A DNA stretch of 64,000 nucleotides from Bathymodiolus thermophilus thioautotrophic gill symbiont (GTDB lineage: Bacteria > Pseudomonadota > Gammaproteobacteria > PS1 > Pseudothioglobaceae), in contig NZ_CP024634.1 in the NCBI RefSeq assembly GCF_003711265.1, positions 2,046,001-2,110,000 of the forward strand, read 5' to 3'. The notes beneath the pieces were generated by a model, which worked only from the letters and a program-made list of their open reading frames with translations, ran no database searches and had not been told where the DNA came from. Shown in pieces: positions 24,101-31,775 of the stretch. Both the position numbers and the translations under genes were made by a program. How positions within the stretch are numbered: position 1 is the first letter of the stretch; the number at the start of each line of letters is the position of its first letter.

Positions 24101-27100
24101 GATAACAAAGCCACCTGTGCCAAAGTTTGAGGCTATATCTGATAAATTAATGGCAGTTGCATTGGTTTTGCCGAATACCACATAAGATTTGCCTGCTTCG
24201 TCTTTGCTAGCAGATTTTGCCATATGAGCGCCAATAATCAAATCATCCAAGCCATCGCCGTTGACATCGCCTGCGGAGGAGACTGAGTTTCCACTACAAT
24301 CATAAGAATTCTCGCCATTGATAACAAATCCTTGTGCGATAGAAGTGGAAACAATTAAATTTTGTTGCACCCATAATTTTGCAGTAGGGGCATCTGTGTG
24401 GGAGTAAACTTGATAAGTAATGCCATCAACTGTTTTGCTGGTATTTGATTTTTCGAATCCGATTGCTTCAACATTGGCATTTGAATTGCCAATAACTTTA
24501 AGAGTATTGGTTTCACTGGAGAGGTCTAGTAAGTCATTAAGTTTAAGTTTTAGGGTGTTGCCGCCTGTGCCTAAATTAATAATTTCAATATCTTGAATGC
24601 GACCGTTGTCTATTTCAGCAAGGTTTAAGATTAGGTTGTTGCCGTCTAGTTTTAAGGTGTCGGTGTTGCCACCGCCGTCAACACGGGCTAATAAATTGCT
24701 GCTAAGTTTGTTGCTGTAGAGTTGGGCGAGGTTGTCGCCGTTGATGATGATGGTGTCGTTGCCTGCGCCTGCATTAAAGACATCGGTGCCGCCGTTGCCT
24801 GTTAAGATGTCGTCGCCTAAACCAGCAACAAACAATTCATTGGCAGAGGTGCCTGTTAGTGTGTCATTTTTATCGGTATTGGTGTCGCCTTGGAAATCAA
24901 TTGTATGGGCGGTGGTGCCTCTGCCTGCGCTAATATCTGATAAATTGATGGCTTTTGTGTCGGTTTTGCCGAATATTACATAGGATTTGCCTACGTCGCT
25001 TTTACCAGCAGGATTTTCCCCATGAGAACCAACATCTGCCCCATAAGAACCAACAATCAAATCGTCTAAGCCGTCGCCGTTGATATCGCCTGCGGAGGAG
25101 ACTGAGTGTCCACTATAATCATAAGCATTCTCGCCGTTGATAACAAAGCCACCTGTGCCAGCCACTATGTCTGATAAACGAATGGCAGTTGTGTTAGTCT
25201 TACCAAATACGACGAAAGATTTTCCTACCCAAAATTGACCAGCGGAAGCTGCCCCAGAAGCACCAACAATCAAATCATCTAAGCCGTCGCCGTTGATATC
25301 GCCTGCGGAGGAGACTGAGATGCCACTAAAATCTCCCCTATTCTCGCCATTAATAACAAAACCACCCATACCAAACGCTATGTCTGATAAATTAACAGCA
25401 GTTGTGTTAGCCTTGCCAAACACCACATAAGAGTTGCCTACTAAGCTTTTGTCAGCAAGATTTGCCATATAAGCACCAACAATCAAATCATCCAAGCCGT
25501 CGCCGTTGATATCGCCTGCTGAAGAGACTGAGTAGCCACTATTGTCCTCAGAATTCTCTCCACTGATAACAAAACCGCCTGTGCCAGAGGCTATGTCTGA
25601 TAAATTAATGGTAGTTGTGTTGGTCTTGCTAAATACCACATAAGATTTACCTATCTGCTCTTTATCAGCAAGATCTGCCCCATAAGCACCAATAATCAAA
25701 TCATCTAAGCCGTCGCCGTTGATATCGCCTGCGGAGGAGACTGAGTAGCCATTATAGTCCTTAGCGTTCTCGCCATTGATAACAAAGCCACCTGTGCCAA
25801 GTGCTATTTTTGACAAATTAATGACATCTGTATTGGTCTTACCAAACACAACATAAGACTTACCCACATTAACCAAGCCAGTAGAGTCTGCATAAAAAGC
25901 ACCAACAATCAAATCATCCAAGCCATCGCCATTGATATCGCCTGCGGAGGAGACTGAGAAGCCACTAGAATCTCCAGCATTCTCTCCATTGATAACAAAG
26001 CCACCTGTGCCAGAAACTATGGTTGATAAATTAACAGCAGTTGTACTAGTCTTACCTAATACCACATAAGATTTACCTTTATTACTGTTGTTATCAGTGG
26101 GATCTGCTAGCCAAGCGCCGACGATCAAATCATCCAAGCCGTCGCCGTTGACATCGCCTGCTGAGGAGACTGAACGGCCACTATTATCCTCAAAATTCTC
26201 ACCATTGATAACAAAACCTCCTGTGCCAGAAGCGATGTTTGATAAATTAATGGCAGTTGCATTGGTTTTGCCAAACACGACGAAAGATTTACCTGCTTTA
26301 TTACCAGAAGCGGGATCTGCCCCAAAAGCACCAACAATCACATCATCCAAGCCATCACCATTCACATCACCTGCTGAAGAAACTGAAAAGCCACTATAAT
26401 CCTCAACATTCTCCCCATTCATAACAAAACCTTGCGCAACAACAGTCACCACACTACGACTATTAAAAGCCTGAGGTACCGCAATAGTAAAAGGATTTTC
26501 AAGATTGATTACAATGTTTTTGTTACTGGCATTACCAGCGGCATCCGTGGCGGTGATGGTAATATGGTGTGTTGCGGTGGTGCCTTCGCTTACTGTGGGT
26601 TGTTTGGCATTGTATTTAATTTCGCCACTGTTTTTATCAATACTAAATTTATCTGCATCTGCACCGCTTAATTTGTAAGTAACGGCATTGGCATCAGTGG
26701 TAACTGCGATGTAAATAACAGTTGCCTCAAGGTTTTCGTTTTGCGGGATATCTATTGTGGATGCATTGCTAGTATCAAATACTGGGGCGCTGCTGTCATA
26801 GATGTAATTGTGACTGGCGATACCGCCGTCTATATCGTCTTTAATCTCTGAGGGGGTGGCGGTTGTGGTGGTGAGTGTTTTTGTAATGGCGAATTGAACG
26901 GAACTGTTGGTGTCTGCTGTTAGGGTTTGGCGCCAAGCAATTGTTTTGTTGTCGTTGCTCCAGATGATATCTGTATTGGTGGTGCTAATGTCTGTCCAAG
27001 TTTCGCCGTTATCGATGGAGCCCCAGAGTTTTTTGCCTGTGGATAGTGCGTTGTCTAAGGTGGCGCTAATTGTTAGAGTGCTGTCGTTGGTGATAAAACT

Positions 27101-28414
27101 AACAACGCCTGTATTGTTGCTAATAGTGATGTTTGAAATGGGGATTATTAGATTGTTAAAATGAGTAACGGTGTTGGTGGCTAGTTTGACAAAACTTGTG
27201 GCTTCTTGGTTGGCGCTAACGGCTTTGTTGTATGCTTCTTGAGCGGTGGCAAGGGCTTGTTTTTGTGCGTTTGTAGCGGTGGTGCTGGCTGTTGTTACTG
27301 CGTCTTTAGCAATTTTTAATGCTGCTGCTGCGCTGCCAGCATGGGTTTCGTCGATATCGGCGGTGGTGATGGCTTTGTTTGCTTGTGCTTGTGCTTGAAC
27401 GGCAATGGCGCCAGTTGCGAGTGCTGTGGAGGTGGCTTTGTTTAAAGCGCCGTTGTTGGCGATGACATCGGCTATTTGCTCGATTACTTTTTCGAATGTG
27501 TTGGTGGCGGTGGTGTTTCTCATGCCGGAGAGTGCGGCGGCTACTTGTCCTGCTTGTTTGGCGAGTGTGTTGCTTTCATCGCCTGAACTGTTAATGGTGT
27601 CAACATTGGTGTCAATTGCGCTGCCTGATAGGCCAAATGCTGCGTTGACTTCTTCGTTGCATTTGTTGATATCTGTTTCGTTTAAGGTGATGGCTGTGGT
27701 GGTTTTATCTACGCCGAGGATTTTGGCGGCGATGGAGGAACGGACAGTGATGTTAATGGTGTTTGCGCCTGAGTTGAGATAGGCGACAGCGAATAAATCG
27801 CTGTCTAGTGCTTCGGTGCCGTTGAGTTCGTCTTGGTGGGAGATGCCAGTTTTTGTTAGTTTGATGTAGACGGCGCCGGTGTAGTTGGCGTTGGTGCCGG
27901 TTAAGGTGATTGTGATTTGGCCGTTGTCGTTAAAAGAGCCGGTGCCTATGAGTGTGCTTGAGCCGTCGGCTTTGTATACTTTAATTGAGTTTGTGTCGCC
28001 TTCTATGTATTTGCCTGCTGAGAAAGTGCCTGTAATGGTGGTGGGGTTATTATTATTGTTGCTAGTTGTGGGGGTTTTAATTGTGGGGGTTGTATTGTTG
28101 CTAATGTCTGAGGTGGTAATTTCAGAAGGGCTTTGATTGGTGCTTGTGCTTACGGTGGAAGTGCTAGATTGCTTGTCGTGAAAGTGAACGGTTTGTGTGT
28201 CGTTTTGTAAAGTTGTTTCTGAGTTGTCGTTAGTTTTTTTGGTTATTGGGTTTGGGTTTTTAGAATTGAAGTCTTTGGTGTCTGGTTGTTGGGTTGTGTC
28301 TATTTGATTTTGAGTGTGTTGTGTGTTGTGGGTTTTAAAATCGATGTCTTTATGGGCTTTTTTTGTAGTTGATTGTGCTGTGACTTGGGGTGCTTTTGAT
28401 TGTGTTGTTTTCAT
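18104..28414 (-). CDS. Giant FG-GAP/RTX surface protein: four 7-repeat beta-propellers
   Basis: 3436 residues. Residues 1-125 are Ser/Thr/Asn-rich and disordered with no signal peptide. An Ig-like unit (about 127-190), an Ala-rich helical region (about 215-400), a second Ig-like unit and a cadherin-like repeat (about 560-655) follow. From about 665 the protein is built of four blocks. Each has seven FG-GAP repeats of 60-70 residues (core SVSSAGDVNGDGLDDLIVGA with a DxNGDGxxD calcium loop, as in integrin alpha chains), then a module of about 215-230 residues with the RTX-like motif GLGDDILTGNGGTDVFNAG. Block starts are near 665, 1368, 2068 and 2748. FG-GAP repeats fold as blades, and seven make one propeller, so four closed propellers are expected. 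Type I secretion and a role in attachment or host contact are inferred. Confidence 0.9.
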   Translation of the reverse strand: MKTTQSKAPQVTAQSTTKKAHKDIDFKTHNTQHTQNQIDTTQQPDTKDFNSKNPNPITKKTNDNSETTLQNDTQTVHFHDKQSSTSTVSTSTNQSPSEITTSDISNNTTPTIKTPTTSNNNNNPTTITGTFSAGKYIEGDTNSIKVYKADGSSTLIGTGSFNDNGQITITLTGTNANYTGAVYIKLTKTGISHQDELNGTEALDSDLFAVAYLNSGANTINITVRSSIAAKILGVDKTTTAITLNETDINKCNEEVNAAFGLSGSAIDTNVDTINSSGDESNTLAKQAGQVAAALSGMRNTTATNTFEKVIEQIADVIANNGALNKATSTALATGAIAVQAQAQANKAITTADIDETHAGSAAAALKIAKDAVTTASTTATNAQKQALATAQEAYNKAVSANQEATSFVKLATNTVTHFNNLIIPISNITISNNTGVVSFITNDSTLTISATLDNALSTGKKLWGSIDNGETWTDISTTNTDIIWSNDNKTIAWRQTLTADTNSSVQFAITKTLTTTTATPSEIKDDIDGGIASHNYIYDSSAPVFDTSNASTIDIPQNENLEATVIYIAVTTDANAVTYKLSGADADKFSIDKNSGEIKYNAKQPTVSEGTTATHHITITATDAAGNASNKNIVINLENPFTIAVPQAFNSRSVVTVVAQGFVMNGENVEDYSGFSVSSAGDVNGDGLDDVIVGAFGADPASGNKAGKSFVVFGKTNATAINLSNIASGTGGFVINGENFEDNSGRSVSSAGDVNGDGLDDLIVGAWLADPTDNNSNKGKSYVVLGKTSTTAVNLSTIVSGTGGFVINGENAGDSSGFSVSSAGDINGDGLDDLIVGAFYADSTGLVNVGKSYVVFGKTNTDVINLSKIALGTGGFVINGENAKDYNGYSVSSAGDINGDGLDDLIIGAYGADLADKEQIGKSYVVFSKTNTTTINLSDIASGTGGFVISGENSEDNSGYSVSSAGDINGDGLDDLIVGAYMANLADKSLVGNSYVVFGKANTTAVNLSDIAFGMGGFVINGENRGDFSGISVSSAGDINGDGLDDLIVGASGAASAGQFWVGKSFVVFGKTNTTAIRLSDIVAGTGGFVINGENAYDYSGHSVSSAGDINGDGLDDLIVGSYGADVGSHGENPAGKSDVGKSYVIFGKTDTKAINLSDISAGRGTTAHTIDFQGDTNTDKNDTLTGTSANELFVAGLGDDILTGNGGTDVFNAGAGNDTIIINGDNLAQLYSNKLSSNLLARVDGGGNTDTLKLDGNNLILNLAEIDNGRIQDIEIINLGTGGNTLKLKLNDLLDLSSETNTLKVIGNSNANVEAIGFEKSNTSKTVDGITYQVYSHTDAPTAKLWVQQNLIVSTSIAQGFVINGENSYDCSGNSVSSAGDVNGDGLDDLIIGAHMAKSASKDEAGKSYVVFGKTNATAINLSDIASNFGTGGFVINGKEAYERSGVSVSSAGDVNGDGLDDLIVGAYYGVVDSIGKSYVVFGKTNATAINLSDIASNSGTGGFVINSEGAGDCNGHSVSSAGDVNGDGLDDLIVGAFGADSAGKNSIGKSYVVFGKTNATAINLSDIASNSGTGGFVINGENEDDQSGISVSSAGDVNGDGLDDLIVGARGADSAGKSKAGKSYVVFGKTNATAINLSDIASNSGTGGFVINGEKAGGSSGYSVSSAGDVNGDGLDDLIVGACYGRGGDSAGKSYVVFGKTNATAINLSDIASNSGTGGFVINGENANRDSNGQSVSSAGDVNGDGLDDLIIGAYMANSAGKYWAGKSYVVFGKTNATAINLSDIALNSGTGGFVINGEESNDLSGYSVSSAGDINGDGLDDLIIGADWADSTGKSLAGKSYVIFGKTDTKAINLSDISAGRGTTAHTIDFQGDTNTDKNDTLTGTSANELFVAGLGDDILTGNGGTDVFNAGAGNDTIIINGDNLAQLYSNKLSSNLLARVDGGGNTDTLKLDGNNLILNLAEIDNGRIQDIEIINLGTGGNTLKLKLNDLLDLSSETNTLKVIGNSNANVEAIGFEKSNTSKTVDGITYQVYSHTDAPTAKLWVQQNLIVSTSIAQGFVMNGENAYDYSGRSVSSAGDVNGDGLDDLIVGAYKADPVGKSKAGKSYVVFGKTNATAINLSDIASNSGTGGFVINGENAEDYSGFSVSSAGDVNGDGLDDLIVGAYKADSAGKSKAGKSFVVFGTTDTTAINLSTIAAGTGGFVINGENANDQIGISVSSAGDVNGDGLDDLIIGAPEANNETGKSYVVFGTTNTTAINLSTIATGTGGFVINGENRDDQSGISVSSAGDVNGDGLDDLIVGTPGASNETGKSYVVFGTTNTTAINLSTIATGTGGFVINGENRDDQSGISVSSAGDVNGDGLDDLIVGAFWASLTGSANIGKSYVVFGTTDTTAINLSTIVAGTGGFVINGENTGDNSGYSVSSAGDVNGDGLDDVIVGAAQADSASNSKVGKSFVVFGKADETAINLSNIVAGIGGFVIYGGDAWNQSGASVSSAGDVNGDGLDDLIVGAHKADPTSGANAGKSYVVFGKTDTTAVNLANVNAGKGIVAHTIDFQGDIHVNKNDMLVGTFANELFVSGLGDDILRGNGGTDVFNAGTGNDTIIINGDNLDKLYSNKLSDDLLARVDGGGNTDTLKLEGNNLSLNLTKIDNSRIQDIEIIDLSLSSNTLKLSSNDLLDLSSETNILKVIGDSGANVEAVGFEKSNIDKTVDGVTYQVYSHTDTPTAKLWVQQNLIVSTSIAQGFVMNGENTGDYSGFSVSSAGDVNGDGLDDLIVGAYRADSAGGNKAGKSFVIFGKTSATAVDLSEIASGSSTGGFVINGENANDKSGYSVSSAGDVNGDGLDDLIVGTYWENSTSSVNAGKSFVVFGTTATTAINLSTIAFGTGGFVINGENANDNIGTSVSSAGDVNGDGLDDLIIGTNTNKSFVVFGTTATTAINLSTIAAGTGGFVINEENGMNFGGYLVSSAGDVNGDGLDDLIIGSFYTDIIITHTNAAKSYVVFGKKNDTTAIDLSAIVSGTGGFVINGESAYNNNGNSVSSAGDVNGDGLDDLIIGDYRADPTSGISAGKSYVVFGKSSKTAIDLSVIAAGTGGFVINGEMAHDSGRSVSSAGDVNGDGLDDLIVGADQIDSAGNDTASKAFVVFGKTDTTAVNLSAIAAGTGGFVINGENAWNQNGISVSSAGDINGDGLDDLIVGAYWADPVGHADAGKSFVVFGKTDTQAIDLMDINNINNDKRIISHEIDLQGDTYYDNKDDTLVGTFANELFVAGIGDDILIGNGGTDVFNAGAGNDTIIINGNNLSKLYSNKLSGDLLARIDGGSNTDTLKLEGSNLNLNLAKIDNGRIQDIEIIDLTGSGNNSLDLNLSDLLDISSETNVLKIIGNTGDTVNIQHGIYDFMMGPSATEDGVTYNVYSNSKATTAELWIDQDLNVI
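21350..21684 (-). repeat. Adjacent near-identical FG-GAP repeats in block 3
   Basis: Two consecutive repeats of block 3 share about 130 bases without visible change, at a period of 201 bases (compare 21361 and 21562 onward). The repeats share INGENRDDQSGIS and KSYVVFGTTNTTAINLSTIA. This is a recent single-repeat duplication or conversion. Confidence 0.75.
22211..22890 (-). repeat. 680-bp internal duplication, copy in block 2/3 junction
   Basis: Base for base the same as 24311-24990 apart from a handful of substitutions, at a constant offset of exactly 2100 bases with no gaps. It covers one RTX-like module plus the ends of the neighbouring FG-GAP blocks. Confidence 0.9.
24311..24990 (-). repeat. 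680-bp internal duplication, copy in block 1/2 junction
   Basis: Partner of 22211-22890. The differences I see include cat/gat near the start, acg/aca, two changes in the gtgggggcg stretch, and tca/tcg and tcg/tca near the far end. The match implies duplication or gene conversion of the module in recent time. Confidence 0.9.
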
Positions 28415-28463
28415 GGTTTTTATTCCTAATTTTGATAAATGATAATGCTTTATTTTTAAATTA

Positions 28464-28627
28464 GAGACTTTTGCATAAAATATTAAATAATTATTAAAAC
28501 TTACTTTTAACTCACTTGGTGATTTTTTTAAACTTTAACTTGACTTTTTTAGGGTAAGGTTTAAAAAAATTATTAAGTTGACAAGGGTTGAATTTTGCCA
28601 AATTATTTATGTTTATACAAAAATTTC
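28464..28627. repeat. Family A element, decayed copy
   Basis: Left end GAGACTTTTGCATAAAATAT and interior ACTCACTTGGTGATTTTTTTAAAC match the family; the right end is eroded. It sits upstream of the giant FG-GAP gene, where its promoter would be expected. Confidence 0.65.
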
Positions 28628-28697
28628 TATGTGAAAAATTAGGATTATACTACAAGAATTTGATTTGAAATGTAACTTTATTAATGTTTTTTTAATT

Positions 28698-28931
28698 GAG
28701 GATTTTGCATAAATATGAGCGGCTGGCAAAATTCAATTTTTACCCTTCTTTAGAGGATTACTATCTAGTATTAACTTTTTTAAACCTTGTTCTGGCAAGA
28801 GAGGATCGGTTACAAACCACTCACTACGACTGGGTTTACCCTCCTAGGGGCTGCTGTGTGTTGTTGGAAAAATTACCAAGTGAACGAAAAGTAGATTTTT
28901 AATGATTATTCATCATTTATGCAATGATCTT
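28698..28931. repeat. Family A element, long variant (about 234 bp)
   Basis: The termini match the family, but the interior holds about 75 extra bases (with ACAAACCACTCACTACGACTG) not in the 161-bp form. The same longer interior recurs at 44716-44955. Between this element and lemA (28932-29083) I see no gene; a 60-codon minus-strand frame there overlaps the lemA start and is probably chance. Confidence 0.65.
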
Positions 28932-29083
28932 GAATAATCTAACACCCTCTTTAAAGAAAGTTTTTTTTGATTTTTTAGTTTGACATTGATTTGAATACCC
29001 ATTTCCTTATTGCACACTCGTTTAGCTTACTTGGGGTGAAAAAATTTAGATTATTATCTAGAATTACTGAAATATAGTTTGAG

Positions 29084-29111
29084 TTGTTTAGACAAAGAAG
29101 TCTAGTATAAT
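29084..29111 (+). promoter_or_regulatory. Sigma-70-type promoter of lemA
   Basis: TTGTTT and TATAAT separated by 16 bases, with the -10 box 35 bases before the lemA start codon. Confidence 0.6.
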
Positions 29112-29146
29112 TTGCAACAATTGTTTCTTTTTCAAAGGAGTTAGAT

Positions 29147-29755
29147 ATGGATTTCATAATACAAAACTGGTTGTTAATTACAATTGTTGGAATTTTGGTT
29201 ATTTGGGTGGTTAAAATTTATAACAATTTGGTGTCTTATAAAACACAGTATCAAAATGGTTTTGAGCAAATTTCAGTACAACTTAAACGACGCTTGGATT
29301 TGATTGGTAATTTGGTCGATGCAGCCAAAAAGTACATGGAGCATGAAAAAGAAACATTGATGGCAGTAACACAAGCAAGGTCTGGCTTACTACAAGCTAC
29401 GCAAGCGGCTGAAAATAATCCAACTGATGCCAATGCAATGGCAACACTAGCAAGTTCACAGGTAGCGTTAGAAGGGGCAATGGGTGGGTTTAACTTAAAA
29501 ATGGAAGATTATCCAGAGTTAAAAGCCAGTGAAAATATGATGCAGTTGTCAGAAGAATTAACTTCAACAGAAAATCGCATCGCTAGCGCTCGTCAAGGTT
29601 ATAACGATTTGGTGCAAAAGTTTAATGAATATAAAAAATCTTTCCCGAATGTTGTTTTGGCAGGAATGTTTGGTTTTGGTGCCGATGCACAAAATTTAGA
29701 ATTTAACGAAAGCGTCCAAGAGCTTAACGAAGCACCAAAAGATTTATTTAAATAG
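29147..29755 (+). CDS. lemA: LemA family protein
   Basis: A 202-residue protein with one N-terminal membrane helix (NWLLITIVGILVIWVVKIY, about 6-24) and a long helical domain. The family segments YNNLVSYKTQYQNGFEQI, QLKRRLDLIGNLVDA and the later ELTSTENRIASARQGYND are clear. A strong ribosome binding site (AAAGGAG) lies 8 bases before the ATG. LemA is often encoded next to an M48 membrane protease, as here (194 bases upstream of one, with a family C element between). The exact function of LemA proteins is poorly known; envelope stress is a common suggestion. Confidence 0.93.
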   Translation: MDFIIQNWLLITIVGILVIWVVKIYNNLVSYKTQYQNGFEQISVQLKRRLDLIGNLVDAAKKYMEHEKETLMAVTQARSGLLQATQAAENNPTDANAMATLASSQVALEGAMGGFNLKMEDYPELKASENMMQLSEELTSTENRIASARQGYNDLVQKFNEYKKSFPNVVLAGMFGFGADAQNLEFNESVQELNEAPKDLFK

Positions 29756-29784
29756 CGATCCTTAAATAGAGGGCTTTATATAAA

Positions 29785-29944
29785 GGGCGCCTCCAAAAAC
29801 CCTAATACAATTTATGAAAAGTATAAAACAGCACCTTTTTCATCCAAAAATTCATCAAATAGCGGGCTATTCTCCTCATTTTTGGCTAAAAAATGCACTA
29901 TTTTCTAATTTCCCTAAATCGCACTGGGATTTCTGGAGGTGCCC
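29785..29944. repeat. Family C element, copy 2 (160 bp)
   Basis: The 29-base imperfect terminal inverted repeats begin GGGCGCCTCCAAAAACCC and GGGCACCTCCAGAAATCC. The right end contains GGAGGT and stops 5 bases before the start codon of the M48 protease gene. Interior almost identical to copy 1 at 5697. Confidence 0.85.
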
Positions 29945-29949
29945 TAAAT

Positions 29950-30978
29950 ATGGATTTTAGAGAGCACCAAGACCGTGCTAAAAAAAACAGCCGAATTATT
30001 TGGTTTTTGTATCTTTTATTGCTGTTACTTTCTTCCTTTCTAATTGGCTGGACTCTTGCGGTCGGGCTGAATTTGGCAGAACTTTATCAACCCGGTTATG
30101 AGCAATATAGTTTTGGACAAAAATTCATTTCTAGTAATGCTTATGCTTTTGACGAAAACCGTATCCAAATTTTAATCGGTTTTTCTGCCATTGCCTTTAT
30201 TGTCCAAGGTCTAACCACAGTATTTGGCTTTATCAAAAAATCAAATGGGCATAAGGTTGCACTTGCATTTGGTGGCAGTCTATTAACCGAAGACACAGTG
30301 GATTCCTTAGCGCAAAAACAAGCCTTAAATATTGTTACCGAGCAAGCTTTGGCAGCCAGCATACCGACCCCCAGTTTGTATCTTATCCCAGAACAAGGTA
30401 TCAATGCTTTTGCCGCTGGAAAATCTAGCGAAAACGCCATAGTTGCTATTACACAAGGTGCATTGGATAACTTTAGTCGCAACGAACTTTCAGGTGTTAT
30501 TGCTCACGAAATAGGACACATTACCAATCAGGATATTAAATTAAATATTCAAATATCTGCTTTTGTTTTTGGCTTTACCGCTCTGTTCTTTTTAGCAAGA
30601 TTCATCTTTTACAACGCAGCGTATAACCGTAGAATGGACGGACGCGCCAAAATGGTTATGTTTGCTATGGCAGCCATTATTGGTATTATTGGCGCACTCA
30701 CTGTATGGCTTGGTAGAATTTTGCAAGCCGCTATGAGCAGACAAAGAGAATATTTAGCTGACGCTTCTGCGGTACAATTTACACGCTATCCCGAGGGTTT
30801 GGTGCAAGCCTTTGAGGTGCTGGAAAAGGGAGGAAAGTCAAGTAAAATAGAAAACCCTTCTGCCAAAGAATACGCTCATGCCATGATGTTTGGCATTGGT
30901 GGTGAGTTATTTGCTACACACCCACCGCTTAAAGAACGCATCGCTAGAATTCAAAATAAAAAAACACATGCCAATTGA
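29950..30978 (+). CDS. M48 family membrane metalloprotease (HtpX-like)
   Basis: A 342-residue zinc protease of the cytoplasmic membrane. The frame is open from 29893, but the first 19 codons lie in the family C element; the natural start is ATG 29950 (MDFREHQDRAKKNSR). Two N-terminal helices (WFLYLLLLLLSSFLIGWTLAV; ILIGFSAIAFIVQGLTTVFG), zinc motif HEIGH (about 194-198), two further helices, and the third-ligand segment SRQREYLADASA are seen. It differs from short HtpX (about 290) and fits the longer M48 group paired with LemA. GGAGGT from the element lies 9 bases before the ATG. The 3' end overlaps map by 11 bases. Confidence 0.92.
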   Translation: MDFREHQDRAKKNSRIIWFLYLLLLLLSSFLIGWTLAVGLNLAELYQPGYEQYSFGQKFISSNAYAFDENRIQILIGFSAIAFIVQGLTTVFGFIKKSNGHKVALAFGGSLLTEDTVDSLAQKQALNIVTEQALAASIPTPSLYLIPEQGINAFAAGKSSENAIVAITQGALDNFSRNELSGVIAHEIGHITNQDIKLNIQISAFVFGFTALFFLARFIFYNAAYNRRMDGRAKMVMFAMAAIIGIIGALTVWLGRILQAAMSRQREYLADASAVQFTRYPEGLVQAFEVLEKGGKSSKIENPSAKEYAHAMMFGIGGELFATHPPLKERIARIQNKKTHAN

Positions 30979-31747
30979 TATTAAATCTACTATTGAAATA
31001 GAAAAAATGCGCACTGCCGGTCATTTGGCAGCTGCTGTGCTGGATATGATTGCACCTTATGTTAAATCAGGTGTTAGCACTGGAGAATTAGACAAAATCT
31101 GCCATGACTATATTGTCAATGTTCAAGACGCCATTCCTGCACCACTCAATTACCACGGGTTTCCAAAATCAATTTGCACTAGCGTCAATAACACCGTGTG
31201 TCATGGTATTCCCAATGAAAAAATACTAAAAAAAGGCGATATTATCAATATTGATATTACTGTTATTAAAGACGGTTATCACGGCGACACTTCCAAAATG
31301 TTCATTATCGGCAAATCCAGCGTCAAAGCGCAGCGCATTTGCCGTATCGCACAAGAATGTTTATATATTGGCATTGAAAAGGTTAAACCCGGTGTTCATT
31401 TGGGCGAAGTTGGTAAGGCAATTGGCGCACATGCAATCAAAAATAATTGTGCCGTTGTGCGTGATTATTGTGGGCATGGCATCGGTAGTATATTTCATGC
31501 TGAGCCACAAGTGGTGCATTATGATAATGGAGAATCTAACATTAGCCCTATTCTTGAAGCGGGCATGACCTTTACCATTGAGCCAATGATTAATCTCGGT
31601 AGTTTTGAAGTTACCACTTCTAAACTAGACGGTTGGACGGTAACCACAAAAGACCGTTCACTTTCTGCCCAATGGGAGCACACAATTTTGGTCACAAAAG
31701 ACGGCTGTGAAATCCTAACACTTAGAGAGGAAGAAAGTTTAAAATGA
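30968..31747 (+). CDS. map: Methionine aminopeptidase, type I
   Basis: Removes the initiator methionine from new proteins. With ATG 30968 it has 259 residues, start MPIDIKSTIEIEKMRTAG, the normal length; the longer frame would add 26 non-homologous residues. All five metal ligands can be seen: Asp in NIDITVIKDGYHGD (two), His in GHGIGSIFH, Glu in FTIEPMI and Glu in WEHTILV. The start lies inside the end of the M48 protease gene, so they are likely co-transcribed. Confidence 0.97.
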   Translation: MPIDIKSTIEIEKMRTAGHLAAAVLDMIAPYVKSGVSTGELDKICHDYIVNVQDAIPAPLNYHGFPKSICTSVNNTVCHGIPNEKILKKGDIINIDITVIKDGYHGDTSKMFIIGKSSVKAQRICRIAQECLYIGIEKVKPGVHLGEVGKAIGAHAIKNNCAVVRDYCGHGIGSIFHAEPQVVHYDNGESNISPILEAGMTFTIEPMINLGSFEVTTSKLDGWTVTTKDRSLSAQWEHTILVTKDGCEILTLREEESLK

Positions 31748-31775
31748 TATTCTATTTGCAAATATCGCTATACAA

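Noticed and set aside
19560-27782. Plus-strand frames of 60-125 codons opposite the giant FG-GAP gene
   Set aside because: They recur with the DNA repeats and translate to repetitive Ser/Pro/Val-rich sequence; they are shadows of the minus-strand gene.
28975-29157. 60-codon minus-strand gene upstream of lemA
   Set aside because: It covers the lemA promoter and start region, has no recognisable feature and no ribosome binding site.
29893-29949. 19-residue extension of the M48 protease
   Set aside because: Encoded entirely by the family C element; a good ribosome binding site precedes the internal ATG.
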